Translations under genes and position numbers: made by a program
Origin: Candidatus Iainarchaeum sp.
GTDB taxonomy: Archaea > Iainarchaeota > Iainarchaeia > Iainarchaeales > JAAZKV01
Length of the DNA: 6,338 nt
Direction of reading: 5' to 3'
Assembly (NCBI GenBank): GCA_028690725.1
Contig: JAQVAR010000041.1
Location: 1-6,338 of the forward strand
Shown: positions 1-5,596 of the stretch, one piece after another
Numbering within the stretch: the first letter of the stretch is position 1
Layout: each line of letters begins with the position of its first letter
Notes under the pieces: generated by a model
What the model was told of the DNA's origin: nothing
The model's database searches: none
Seen by the model: the letters and a program-made list of their open reading frames with translations, nothing else

Positions 1-2
1 AA

Positions 3-65
3 CAAGGAACAAAACAAATGAAATGTGAAGCGCGCGGAGCAATAAGCCCAGTAAAAGGAATATAA
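3..65 (+). CDS. C-terminal end of probable translation initiation factor aIF2 subunit beta (partial)
   Basis: An open frame enters from the left edge and gives about 20 residues, ending KCEARGAISPVKGI before TAA at 63-65. I read this as the last strand of the C-terminal zinc ribbon of aIF2-beta, where archaeal proteins usually read like 'L-K-C-E-A-C-G-A-x-x-P-V'. aIF2-beta is part of the heterotrimer that delivers initiator tRNA to the small ribosomal subunit. The next gene is a DUF424 protein, and from memory aIF2-beta and DUF424 are common neighbours in archaea, which supports the call. The oddity is an Arg (CGC, 33-35) where the last zinc-binding Cys is expected. The local GCG-CGC codons are also unusually GC-rich for this genome. 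With so few residues visible, another zinc-ribbon protein remains possible. Confidence 0.5.
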   Translation, partial: QGTKQMKCEARGAISPVKGI

Positions 66-99
66 TTTTAAAAAAAAACTTAATTATTAAATGATAAAA

Positions 100-390
100 A
101 TGTTTGCAAAAATACACGAGATAGAAAATAGAATAATTCTTGCAGTTTGCGACAAAGAATTGGTTGGAAAATCTTTTGAAGATAAAAAAATATTTTTTAC
201 AGCATCAGAAAAATTTTATAAAGAAAAAGAAATAAATCAAAAAGATTTAGAAACATTATTAGAAGAAGCAGATTCAATTAATTTATTTGGAAATAAATGC
301 ATAAAAATTGCAGAAAAACAAGGTTTAATAAATGAAACACAAATAATTTTAATCAATGGCATTAAACATGCACAAGTATACAAGGTATGA
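100..390 (+). CDS. DUF424 family protein (archaeal, function unknown)
   Basis: This is a small soluble protein of 96 residues, the usual size for the archaeal DUF424 family. Recognisable family features are the N-terminal strand MFAKIHE, an 'AVCDKELVGKSF' segment, a central 'EADSINLFG' segment and the C-terminal 'NGIKHAQVYKV'. No catalytic motif, signal peptide or membrane segment is visible. Family function is not established; it often sits beside translation genes, as here between the apparent aIF2-beta and aIF1A. I prefer ATG 100 because family members normally start directly at the first strand. ATG 91 would add only Met-Ile-Lys and cannot be excluded. No clear Shine-Dalgarno precedes either ATG. 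A TATAATTT stretch at 61-68, overlapping the upstream stop, could be a promoter for a nearly leaderless mRNA, but that is weak. Confidence 0.8.
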   Translation: MFAKIHEIENRIILAVCDKELVGKSFEDKKIFFTASEKFYKEKEINQKDLETLLEEADSINLFGNKCIKIAEKQGLINETQIILINGIKHAQVYKV

Positions 391-438
391 TGGTGATAAA
401 AAATAGCTAATTTCAATAGTCAAAAAAGAAAAAATAAA

Positions 439-774
439 ATGAGTAAAACAAAACAAAATAATAATACAAATACAAACGAAGAAGAAACATTTGAAAGAGT
501 AAAATTGCCAAGAAGAGAAGATTTAGAACAATTTGCAATAATAACACAATTAATGGGTTCAGACCAAGTACGAGCAATGTGTGAAGACGGACAAGAAAGA
601 CAATTCAGAATACCAGGAAAATTAAAAAAGAGAGTTTGGTTAAGAGAAAATGATTTTATAATAGTAAAATTATGGGATTTTCAACCTACAAAAGGAGATG
701 TTGTTTGGCGTTACCTTGGAAATCAAGTAGGTTGGTTAAAAAGAAAAGGATATTTCAAAAAATTACCAATTTAA
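439..774 (+). CDS. Translation initiation factor aIF1A
   Basis: This 111-residue protein is the archaeal counterpart of eIF1A, a single OB-fold (S1-like) factor that binds the ribosomal A site and helps scanning and initiator tRNA placement. The OB fold covers about residues 19-96. Family signatures are ERVKLPRREDLE (19-30), MCEDGQERQFRIPGKLKKRVW (47-67), the KLWDFQ strand (77-82) and the C-terminal 'DVVWRYLGNQVGWLKRKGY' (87-105). Length is normal. The N-terminus is an Asn/Thr-rich tail (about residues 5-14) ahead of the conserved core, consistent with the flexible tail of the family. The gene starts 48 nt after the DUF424 stop. No Shine-Dalgarno lies just before ATG 439; the nearest one, GGTGAT at 392-397, is too far away. 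After the stop, a T-rich stretch (T5 at 786-790) might give weak termination before the kinase gene. Confidence 0.95.
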   Translation: MSKTKQNNNTNTNEEETFERVKLPRREDLEQFAIITQLMGSDQVRAMCEDGQERQFRIPGKLKKRVWLRENDFIIVKLWDFQPTKGDVVWRYLGNQVGWLKRKGYFKKLPI

Positions 775-815
775 AAAAAAAGTAATTTTTCTATTTATTA
801 AAACAAAGTGGTTGA

Positions 816-1577
816 ATGGAAAAAGATTATTATAACTTTGATAACAGAAGAGAAAAAATATTAAAAACAAAAGAAACAAGAAAAATATTTGATGATGTTT
901 TTGATAAAGCAACACTTAACACAATATACGAATTTTCAAGAAAAAAATATTTTGATGAAATTGAATTTGTTATTGCAACAGGAAAAGAAGGAAATGTTTT
1001 CAGATGCAAAACAGGAAACAATTATCATGCTTTAAAAATATATAAAATAGAAACTTCAGATTTCAAACACATGACAGAATATATTGTTGGAGATGAAAGA
1101 TTCAAAAAAACAAAAAAAGATAAATTAAGTATAATAGAAACTTGGACTAGAAAAGAATTTAGAAACTTAGAAGATTTTACAAAAGCAAAAATAAGAGTTC
1201 CTTTACCACTTTATTTTAAAAGAAATTGTTTGCTGATGGAATTTATTGGAAATGAAATTTCCGCACCAATAGCAAAAGAAAAGCCATTTCAAAACATGAA
1301 AGAAAAATATGAAATTATTTGTGATTATATGGCAAAAATGATTAAAAAAAAAATAGTTCACGCAGATTTAAGTGAATATAATATATTAAATAATAATGAA
1401 GAATTAGTGATTATTGATGTTGGCCAAGCAGTTTCAACAATGCATCCAAAAGCAAAATATTTTTTTGAAAGAGATGTTCTTAATATGAGTAAATGGTTTT
1501 CAAAATATGGCGTTGAAACGAATTATGAAAAAATGTATGAAAATATAAAAAAAATAAGTGAAAAAGCAAACAAATAA
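816..1577 (+). CDS. RIO1-type atypical serine protein kinase/ATPase
   Basis: This 253-residue protein has the full RIO1 kinase fold at normal archaeal length. In order: an N-terminal helical segment (about 1-48); the glycine-rich loop region IATGKEGNVF (53-62); ATP-anchoring Lys74 in ALKIYK; the RIO1 signature TSDFKHMTEYIVGDERF (80-96) followed by W110 and KEFRNL (113-118); the hinge LLMEFIGNE (139-147); the catalytic loop HADLSEYNIL (182-191) with Asp184 and Asn189; and the metal-binding Asp201 in IIDVGQAV. RIO1 binds pre-40S/30S particles and uses ATP hydrolysis in late maturation of the 18S/16S rRNA 3' end. It lies between aIF1A and a Dim2-like KH gene, its natural functional partners. The only ribosome-binding candidate is GTGGTTGA just before ATG 816. 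All catalytic residues look intact. Confidence 0.96.
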   Translation: MEKDYYNFDNRREKILKTKETRKIFDDVFDKATLNTIYEFSRKKYFDEIEFVIATGKEGNVFRCKTGNNYHALKIYKIETSDFKHMTEYIVGDERFKKTKKDKLSIIETWTRKEFRNLEDFTKAKIRVPLPLYFKRNCLLMEFIGNEISAPIAKEKPFQNMKEKYEIICDYMAKMIKKKIVHADLSEYNILNNNEELVIIDVGQAVSTMHPKAKYFFERDVLNMSKWFSKYGVETNYEKMYENIKKISEKANK

Positions 1578-1594
1578 ATTGATTTGTAAATAAA

Positions 1595-1613
1595 TTATTA
1601 TTATGAATAATAA
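1595..1613. repeat. AT-only inverted repeat between the RIO1 and KH genes
   Basis: TTATTATT (1595-1602) and AATAATAA (1606-1613) are perfect complements separated by ATG, giving an 8-bp stem with a 3-nt loop. It starts 17 nt after the RIO1 stop. No T-run follows, so it does not look like a terminator. In DNA this AT-rich an 8-bp AT-only stem can arise by chance. Confidence 0.3.
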
Positions 1614-1618
1614 AATTG

Positions 1619-1632
1619 ACAAAATATTTTGT
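1619..1632. promoter_or_regulatory. Perfect 14-bp palindrome, possible operator overlapping a TATA element, upstream of the KH gene
   Basis: ACAAAATATTTTGT is a perfect palindrome with one G/C pair in each half. Its centre is about 44 nt before ATG 1670. The AAATATTT core could act as a TATA box, placing a transcript start near 1650 and leaving a short leader that carries GGTTGGT. The 92-nt spacer around it is the longest in the plus-strand run, which suits a promoter. Operator function is inference; the regulator is unknown. Confidence 0.35.
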
Positions 1633-1656
1633 AATAACAAAAAACAGATGTCAACT

Positions 1657-1663
1657 GGTTGGT
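1657..1663 (+). promoter_or_regulatory. Shine-Dalgarno-like GGTTGGT deciding the KH gene start
   Basis: GGTTGGT lies 6 nt before ATG 1670, the normal distance. The alternative TTG at 1616 has no such motif and would add 18 residues unlike the family. The same GGTTGG core precedes the Top6B start. Confidence 0.5.
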
Positions 1664-1669
1664 AATTAT

Positions 1670-2188
1670 ATGGAAGAAGAAATAAAAATTCCTGAAGAAA
1701 GAATTGGAGTAATAATAGGGCCACAAGGAAATACAAAAAAAAGTATTATGAAAAAAACTAATACAAAAATAGAAGTAGATTCAATGACAGGCGATGTTAT
1801 TGTAGAAGGCGAAGGAGAAGATTTTTTTAAAGCAATTGATATTGTAAAAGCCATTAGCAGAGGTTTTAGCCCAGAAAGAGCATTCAAATTATTAGAAAAA
1901 AACTTTTTGTTAAAAATAATTAATGTTCAAGATTTTGTTGGAAAAAATTCTTCTGCACAAAAAGCAAAAAAAGGCAGAATAATAGGAAAAAAAGGGTTGG
2001 CAAGAAAAGAAATAGAAGAAAAAACAAATTCCCTAATTAGTGTTTACGGAAAAACAGTTTCAATAATAGCAAGTACAGAAAATATTGAGTTAGCACAAAA
2101 AGCAATAGAATTATTATTAAAAGGCGCAGCATACGAAACAGTAGATTCAAGAATAAAAGATAGTGGAAAAACTAGATTTGAATTATAA
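1670..2188 (+). CDS. Two-KH-domain RNA-binding protein, Dim2/Pno1-like ribosome assembly factor
   Basis: From ATG 1670 this is a 172-residue protein with two KH domains. KH1 spans about residues 3-77, with the GxxG loop in GVIIGPQG (13-20). KH2 spans about 80-155, with its loop in GRIIGKKG (102-109) followed by an 'ARKEIEEKTN' helix. The paired KH layout matches archaeal relatives of eukaryotic Dim2/Pno1, which bind the 3' region of small-subunit rRNA during maturation. In its family the second KH loop is the main RNA contact. An open frame reaches back to TTG 1616, but family proteins start directly at KH1 (MEEEIKIPEERIGV), and GGTTGGT sits 6 nt before ATG 1670, so I take the shorter form. 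Its place after RIO1 fits a shared role in 30S maturation. The C-terminal tail is charged and probably disordered. Confidence 0.9.
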   Translation: MEEEIKIPEERIGVIIGPQGNTKKSIMKKTNTKIEVDSMTGDVIVEGEGEDFFKAIDIVKAISRGFSPERAFKLLEKNFLLKIINVQDFVGKNSSAQKAKKGRIIGKKGLARKEIEEKTNSLISVYGKTVSIIASTENIELAQKAIELLLKGAAYETVDSRIKDSGKTRFEL

Positions 2189-2209
2189 AAAGCCAAAATT
2201 AGGATTAGC

Positions 2210-2217
2210 TTTAAATA
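2210..2217 (+). promoter_or_regulatory. Probable TATA box for the top6B-top6A pair
   Basis: TTTAAATA is close to the archaeal TATA-box consensus. A transcript starting about 25 nt downstream (near 2237-2242) would have a short leader containing the GGTGA ribosome-binding site before TTG 2254. No convincing BRE was seen. The 65-nt spacer after the KH gene leaves room for this promoter, although read-through from upstream is equally possible. Confidence 0.4.
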
Positions 2218-2244
2218 CATATTACATTTATTTTTTATGAGGTT

Positions 2245-2249
2245 GGTGA
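2245..2249 (+). promoter_or_regulatory. Shine-Dalgarno GGTGA for the TTG start of top6B
   Basis: GGTGA, within GAGGTTGGTGAG, matches the archaeal anti-Shine-Dalgarno (ATCACC) and ends 4 nt before TTG 2254. An in-frame TAA at 2212-2214 lies upstream with no ATG or GTG between it and the TTG. Confidence 0.75.
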
Positions 2250-2253
2250 GTCT

Positions 2254-3939
2254 TTGTCTAAAAATCAAGAAGAAAATGTTTCAAATACTAGTTTAGAACA
2301 AGATGCTACAAAATTAGATTTATCTTTTAAAGAACATTCAATAGCAGAGTTTTTTAAAAAAAATAAACAAATGCTTGGTTTTTATGGAAAAGTAAGAACG
2401 CTAACAATGATTGTTCATGAATATGTAACAAATTCTTTAGATGCATGTGAAGAAACAGGAACATTACCAAATATTGATGTTAAAATTGATGAATTGGGAA
2501 ATGAATATTATGAAATAACAGTAACAGACAATGGACCAGGAATAAGCAAAGAAAATGTTGGAAAAGCTTTTGGAAAATTATTAGCCGGAACAAAATTTCA
2601 TAGATTAATACAAAGCAGAGGGCAACAAGGAATTGGTTGTTCTGGTTGTACAATGTTAAGCCAAATGACAACTGGAAAAGCTTCAAAAATAATTACTGGA
2701 AGAAAAGAAAAAAAACCAATTTCTTTAGAAATTACTATTGACCCAAAAACTAATGAACCAAAGATAACAAATTTAAAAGAACTTGAAAAAAATTTTGTTG
2801 GAACAGCAGTACAAGCAAAATTTAAAGGAATTCTTTATCGTGATTCAGAACAAGGGCCATTAGAATACTTGAAGAGAACAGCAATAGCAAATCCACACGC
2901 ACAACTTTCTTTTAGGGACCCACAAGGACAAAAAACAATTTTTAAAAGAACTCATGATAAAGTCCCAGATTTACCAAAAGAAATAAAACCCCACCCAAAA
3001 GGAGTTACTGTTGATGAAATAATAACAATGGTAAAAACAACAAAAGCAAGAACTGTTCAAAGTTTTATAATGAATGATTTTGATAGAACTGGGACAAAAT
3101 CAATTCAAGAAATGAAAAAAATAATTAATTTTGATTTAAATAAGGATCCAAAAAAAATTGTTTGGGACGAAGCAGAAGAAATAGTAAAAGCATTTAAAGC
3201 AATAGATTTTATTGCACCAAGCGTTGATGCTTTAAGACCAATAGGAGAAGAACAAATAAACAAATCTTTAAACAGCATAATCAAACCAGAATTTTTAACA
3301 GTATTAACAAGAAAACCAGCGGTTTATGCAGGAGGGTTTCCATTTCAAATAGAAATTGCAATAGCATATGGTGGAGAATCTGGAAAAGTTACTAGTGATG
3401 GAAAAAAAATGGAGATAATGCGATTTGCAAACAGAGTACCATTACCATTTGATGCTGGAAATTGTGCATTAACACACGCAGTACAAAGTATTGATTGGAA
3501 AAGGTATAACATAAAAGATGCTGAAAACTCTCCAGTAACAGTATTTATTAATTTCATTTCAGTGCATATTCCTTATACTGGAGCAGGAAAACAAAGTGTT
3601 GCTGATGAAGAAGAAGTATTAGAAGAAGTTAGACTTGCATTAATGAACACTGGAAGAAGAGCAGGAATATATATTTCACACAAGAAAAAAGAGGAAGAAA
3701 ATCAATTAAAAAGAAAAATGTTTTACAAATACATACCTGAAATAGCAAGAGCATTAAATAGTATAACAAAAGTGAATGAAGAAGAAATAAAAAGTAAAAT
3801 GGAAAAATTAGTATTAGAAAAATTAAAATTAGATGAAGCAAAAGATGCAGAAGAAATGAAAAAATTAGAAGAAATAATGGAAAACGATTCAAAGAGTAGT
3901 GTAAATAATGAAAACAAAAAAAAAGGTAAGAAAAAGTAG
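2254..3939 (+). CDS. top6B: DNA topoisomerase VI subunit B (ATPase subunit)
   Basis: This 561-residue protein is the GHKL ATPase subunit of the A2B2 type IIB topoisomerase that relaxes and decatenates DNA. Layout: N-terminal strap with HSIAEFFKKNKQMLGF (28-43); GHKL domain with Glu56 and Asn60 in HEYVTNSLDA, DNGPGI (92-97) and the ATP-lid glycines SRGQQGIGCSG (121-131); an H2TH region (about 230-300, GVTVDEIITMVK, RTVQSFIMNDFDRTG); and the transducer domain with LRPIGEE (327-333), AYGGESG, FANRVPLPFDAG, and the ATP-sensing Lys446 in GAGKQSVAD. There is no C-terminal Ig-like domain, so it resembles the short Sulfolobus-type subunit. The last ~50 residues are a charged, probably coiled or disordered tail ending in a Lys-rich stretch. 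The start is TTG with a GGTGA ribosome-binding site. The gene is 9 nt from top6A and surely co-expressed. Confidence 0.96.
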   Translation: MSKNQEENVSNTSLEQDATKLDLSFKEHSIAEFFKKNKQMLGFYGKVRTLTMIVHEYVTNSLDACEETGTLPNIDVKIDELGNEYYEITVTDNGPGISKENVGKAFGKLLAGTKFHRLIQSRGQQGIGCSGCTMLSQMTTGKASKIITGRKEKKPISLEITIDPKTNEPKITNLKELEKNFVGTAVQAKFKGILYRDSEQGPLEYLKRTAIANPHAQLSFRDPQGQKTIFKRTHDKVPDLPKEIKPHPKGVTVDEIITMVKTTKARTVQSFIMNDFDRTGTKSIQEMKKIINFDLNKDPKKIVWDEAEEIVKAFKAIDFIAPSVDALRPIGEEQINKSLNSIIKPEFLTVLTRKPAVYAGGFPFQIEIAIAYGGESGKVTSDGKKMEIMRFANRVPLPFDAGNCALTHAVQSIDWKRYNIKDAENSPVTVFINFISVHIPYTGAGKQSVADEEEVLEEVRLALMNTGRRAGIYISHKKKEEENQLKRKMFYKYIPEIARALNSITKVNEEEIKSKMEKLVLEKLKLDEAKDAEEMKKLEEIMENDSKSSVNNENKKKGKKK

Positions 3940-3942
3940 GTG
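3938..3942 (+). promoter_or_regulatory. Shine-Dalgarno AGGTG overlapping the top6B stop, for top6A
   Basis: AGGTG overlaps the TAG stop of top6B (3937-3939) and ends 6 nt before TTG 3949. The in-frame GTG at 3940 is part of this motif and so is an unlikely start codon. The overlap suggests coupled translation of the two subunits. Confidence 0.6.
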
Positions 3943-3948
3943 TTTAAT

Positions 3949-5103
3949 TTGAAAGAAAATAAAACAGGAATGAGAAAATCAAAAAAAGCTAAGAAAGACA
4001 GAGAAATAGCTACTCCAAAAGAAATAGCAAGTAGAATAAAAAATACTTCTGAAATAATAGTAAAAGAAATAAAATCAAATAAGGATCCTAGTTTTACAAC
4101 AATGCAAAGAGGAAAAGGAAATGTTGTATGGGACGAACAAAAAAGATATTTAGGATTAGGAGAAAAAACAATAGTGAGAAATTTTTTGAATGTAGCTCAC
4201 GCAAGAAAATTCATGCAAACAAGTATGATAATGGCAAAAACAAACGAATACTTATTACAAAACAAAACAGCAAGTATTCGTGAAATATATTATGAATTAA
4301 AACACACTATAGAAGGAACAAAAGAAAATACTTTTGAAGGACAAGGCGAAAGTGATCCAGTAATTGTTGATTTAGAACATAGTGTTAATACTATAAGAGA
4401 AAAATTAAATTTACACGCAAATCCAAAAGGAACATTATATGGAAATATTTTATTAAAAGACAAAATGCATTTTAATGATAAATTTAATGCCTCAAAACTT
4501 GGAAGGGGTGGTTGGAGTATAATGTCAAGAATTGAACCTGAAGAAATAGAATTATTAGAAACAGATGCAGAGTATTTATTAGTTGTAGAAACAGAAGCAA
4601 TGTTTGAAAGATTAATAGAAGAAGGATTTCCGAAAAAAAACAAATGCTTATTAATAGGAGTTGGAGGACAAGCAGCAAGAGGAGCAAGGAGATTAATACA
4701 CAGAGTTCACAACGAAATGGAAATGCCAGTATACGTTTTCACAGATGGTGACCCATATGGTTGGTATATTTATTCAGTAATAAAACAAGGTTCGATGGCA
4801 TTAGCAGCACACAGTGAATTCATGTCTGTTCCAGATGCAAAATACATTGGAATGACTCTTGATGATGTAGAAACATACAAGCTAAAAAATGTAACAGAAA
4901 ATATGAAAGAAGGAGACATAAAAAGAGCAAAAGAAATGATTGAATATCCATGGTTCCAAAATAAAGAATGGAAAAGACAATTAGAAAAAGCTTTAAAAGA
5001 AAAAATTAGAATAGAACAACAAGCATTAGCAAACAGAAAACTAGACTTTGTGGCAACAACATATTTACCAGAAAAAATAGGAAAAAAAGATTTTTTACCA
5101 TAA
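3949..5103 (+). CDS. top6A: DNA topoisomerase VI subunit A (DNA-cleaving, Spo11-like subunit)
   Basis: This 384-residue protein (from TTG) cuts both DNA strands with a tyrosine and is the relative of meiotic Spo11. The N-terminus is a Lys/Arg-rich tail of about 20 residues. The 5Y-CAP winged-helix domain carries the Tyr pair at 114-115 in SIREIYYELKHT; by family, the second is the nucleophile. The Toprim domain has the metal-binding Glu214 in LVVETEAMFERL and Asp266 and Asp268 in FTDGDPYGWYIY. The C-terminal part contains GSMALAAHS and a basic helical stretch ending at KKDFLP. All catalytic residues are present and length is normal. The start is uncertain among GTG 3940, TTG 3949 and ATG 3970; TTG 3949 has the best-placed AGGTG. 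A T7 run at 5113-5119 follows the stop. Confidence 0.96.
   Translation: MKENKTGMRKSKKAKKDREIATPKEIASRIKNTSEIIVKEIKSNKDPSFTTMQRGKGNVVWDEQKRYLGLGEKTIVRNFLNVAHARKFMQTSMIMAKTNEYLLQNKTASIREIYYELKHTIEGTKENTFEGQGESDPVIVDLEHSVNTIREKLNLHANPKGTLYGNILLKDKMHFNDKFNASKLGRGGWSIMSRIEPEEIELLETDAEYLLVVETEAMFERLIEEGFPKKNKCLLIGVGGQAARGARRLIHRVHNEMEMPVYVFTDGDPYGWYIYSVIKQGSMALAAHSEFMSVPDAKYIGMTLDDVETYKLKNVTENMKEGDIKRAKEMIEYPWFQNKEWKRQLEKALKEKIRIEQQALANRKLDFVATTYLPEKIGKKDFLP
5072..5088 (-). terminator. T-rich termination region for the minus-strand HTH gene, inside the top6A end
   Basis: On the minus strand, beyond the stop of the HTH gene, runs of seven T (5082-5088) and six T (5072-5077) occur. Archaeal polymerase terminates at such T tracts without a hairpin. 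They lie inside the last codons of top6A, where they encode lysines, so their presence may only reflect lysine codons. Confidence 0.35.
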
Positions 5104-5109
5104 AACAAA

Positions 5110-5589
5110 TTATTTTTTTAAAAATTTTCTTTTTGGCTGATCACTTTTAGTTCTTCTAATAATTGGTCTAGAACTGTTAGCCCATTTTTTTTCTTCAATA
5201 TCCAATATTCTTTTTGAAAAAATTTTTTCTCCACCAAACTTTTGTTGCAACAAATTAACAGACAATGGAATCTTTTTTCTTCTACAATTATTAATAAAAT
5301 CAATAATTCTTTGTTTTTTAACAAGCATTTTTCTAGCAAGAATTGGTCGAGTTCTCTTTAACTTATTATTAATAATTCTTTGCAAAAAATAATTTTTGTC
5401 AGATAATTGCCCACTTGAATTAAGTTCAATTAAATGTTTAACAACAGTTGTTCTGCTAACACCCAAATGTTTTGCAAGTTGATTTAAAGTAGAAAAATTA
5501 TTTGAATTAACTAATCCAACTAATCTCATCTTATTTGTAATATTAGAAGAAGCAAAAGTACTTTTTGTCTTATTTCTTTTTTTATTCAT
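5110..5589 (-). CDS. Small basic protein with two probable helix-turn-helix domains
   Basis: I do not recognise this 159-residue protein as a named family. It is very rich in Lys and Arg. The first domain (about residues 20-62) is a clear helix-turn-helix: 'STLNQLAKHLGVSRTTVVKHLIEL', with the turn at GVS (43-45) and the recognition helix at 46-55. A second, weaker one (about 91-136) has a similar plan: a first helix 'KKQRIIDFINNC', then 'LSVNLLQQKFGG', then 'FSKRILDIEEKKW'. The C-terminal ~20 residues are a basic tail. No ligand-binding or enzymatic domain, signal or membrane segment is visible, so it is probably a DNA-binding regulator or chromatin-type protein. It lies 56 nt after mre11 on the same strand and converges with top6A, 6 nt apart. 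No Shine-Dalgarno precedes ATG 5589, so the mRNA may be leaderless. Met21 is a possible alternative start. Confidence 0.75.
   Translation of the reverse strand: MNKKRNKTKSTFASSNITNKMRLVGLVNSNNFSTLNQLAKHLGVSRTTVVKHLIELNSSGQLSDKNYFLQRIINNKLKRTRPILARKMLVKKQRIIDFINNCRRKKIPLSVNLLQQKFGGEKIFSKRILDIEEKKWANSSRPIIRRTKSDQPKRKFLKK
5113..5119 (+). terminator. T7 run terminating the plus-strand top6 operon
   Basis: Seven T residues begin 10 nt after the top6A stop, followed by more T-rich DNA (TTTTCTTTTT near 5125-5134). This suits archaeal intrinsic termination, which needs a T tract rather than a stem. It overlaps the 3' end of the convergent HTH gene. Confidence 0.5.
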
Positions 5590-5596
5590 AATATCA

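Noticed and set aside
387..410. Tiny frame ATG-ATG-GTG-ATA-AAA-AAT-AGC-TAA overlapping the DUF424 stop
   Set aside because: It has seven codons, and the GGTGAT motif lies inside it instead of before it. There is no support as a gene; kept only as part of the leader observation.
786..790. T5 run after aIF1A as a terminator
   Set aside because: It is too short and common in this AT-rich DNA to call as a separate feature; RIO1 is probably co-transcribed.
1616..1669. TTG 1616 as the start of the KH protein
   Set aside because: It would add 18 residues unlike the family and has no ribosome-binding motif; ATG 1670 has GGTTGGT 6 nt before it and begins exactly at KH1.
2187..2213. AAAGC/GCTTT inverted repeat after the KH gene
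   Set aside because: It has only 5 bp with a 14-nt loop and no T tract directly after; expected by chance.
3629..3917. Long leucine/phenylalanine-rich minus-strand open frames opposite the Top6B tail, and similar ones elsewhere
   Set aside because: They are the antisense of Lys/Glu-rich AAA/GAA codons, look like false membrane proteins and lie wholly inside real genes.
3141..4138. Similar NKDP...WDE segments and AATAAGGATCC in both Top6B and Top6A
   Set aside because: The matches are short, in unrelated domains, and use common codons of this genome; likely coincidence and not a repeat or recombination trace.
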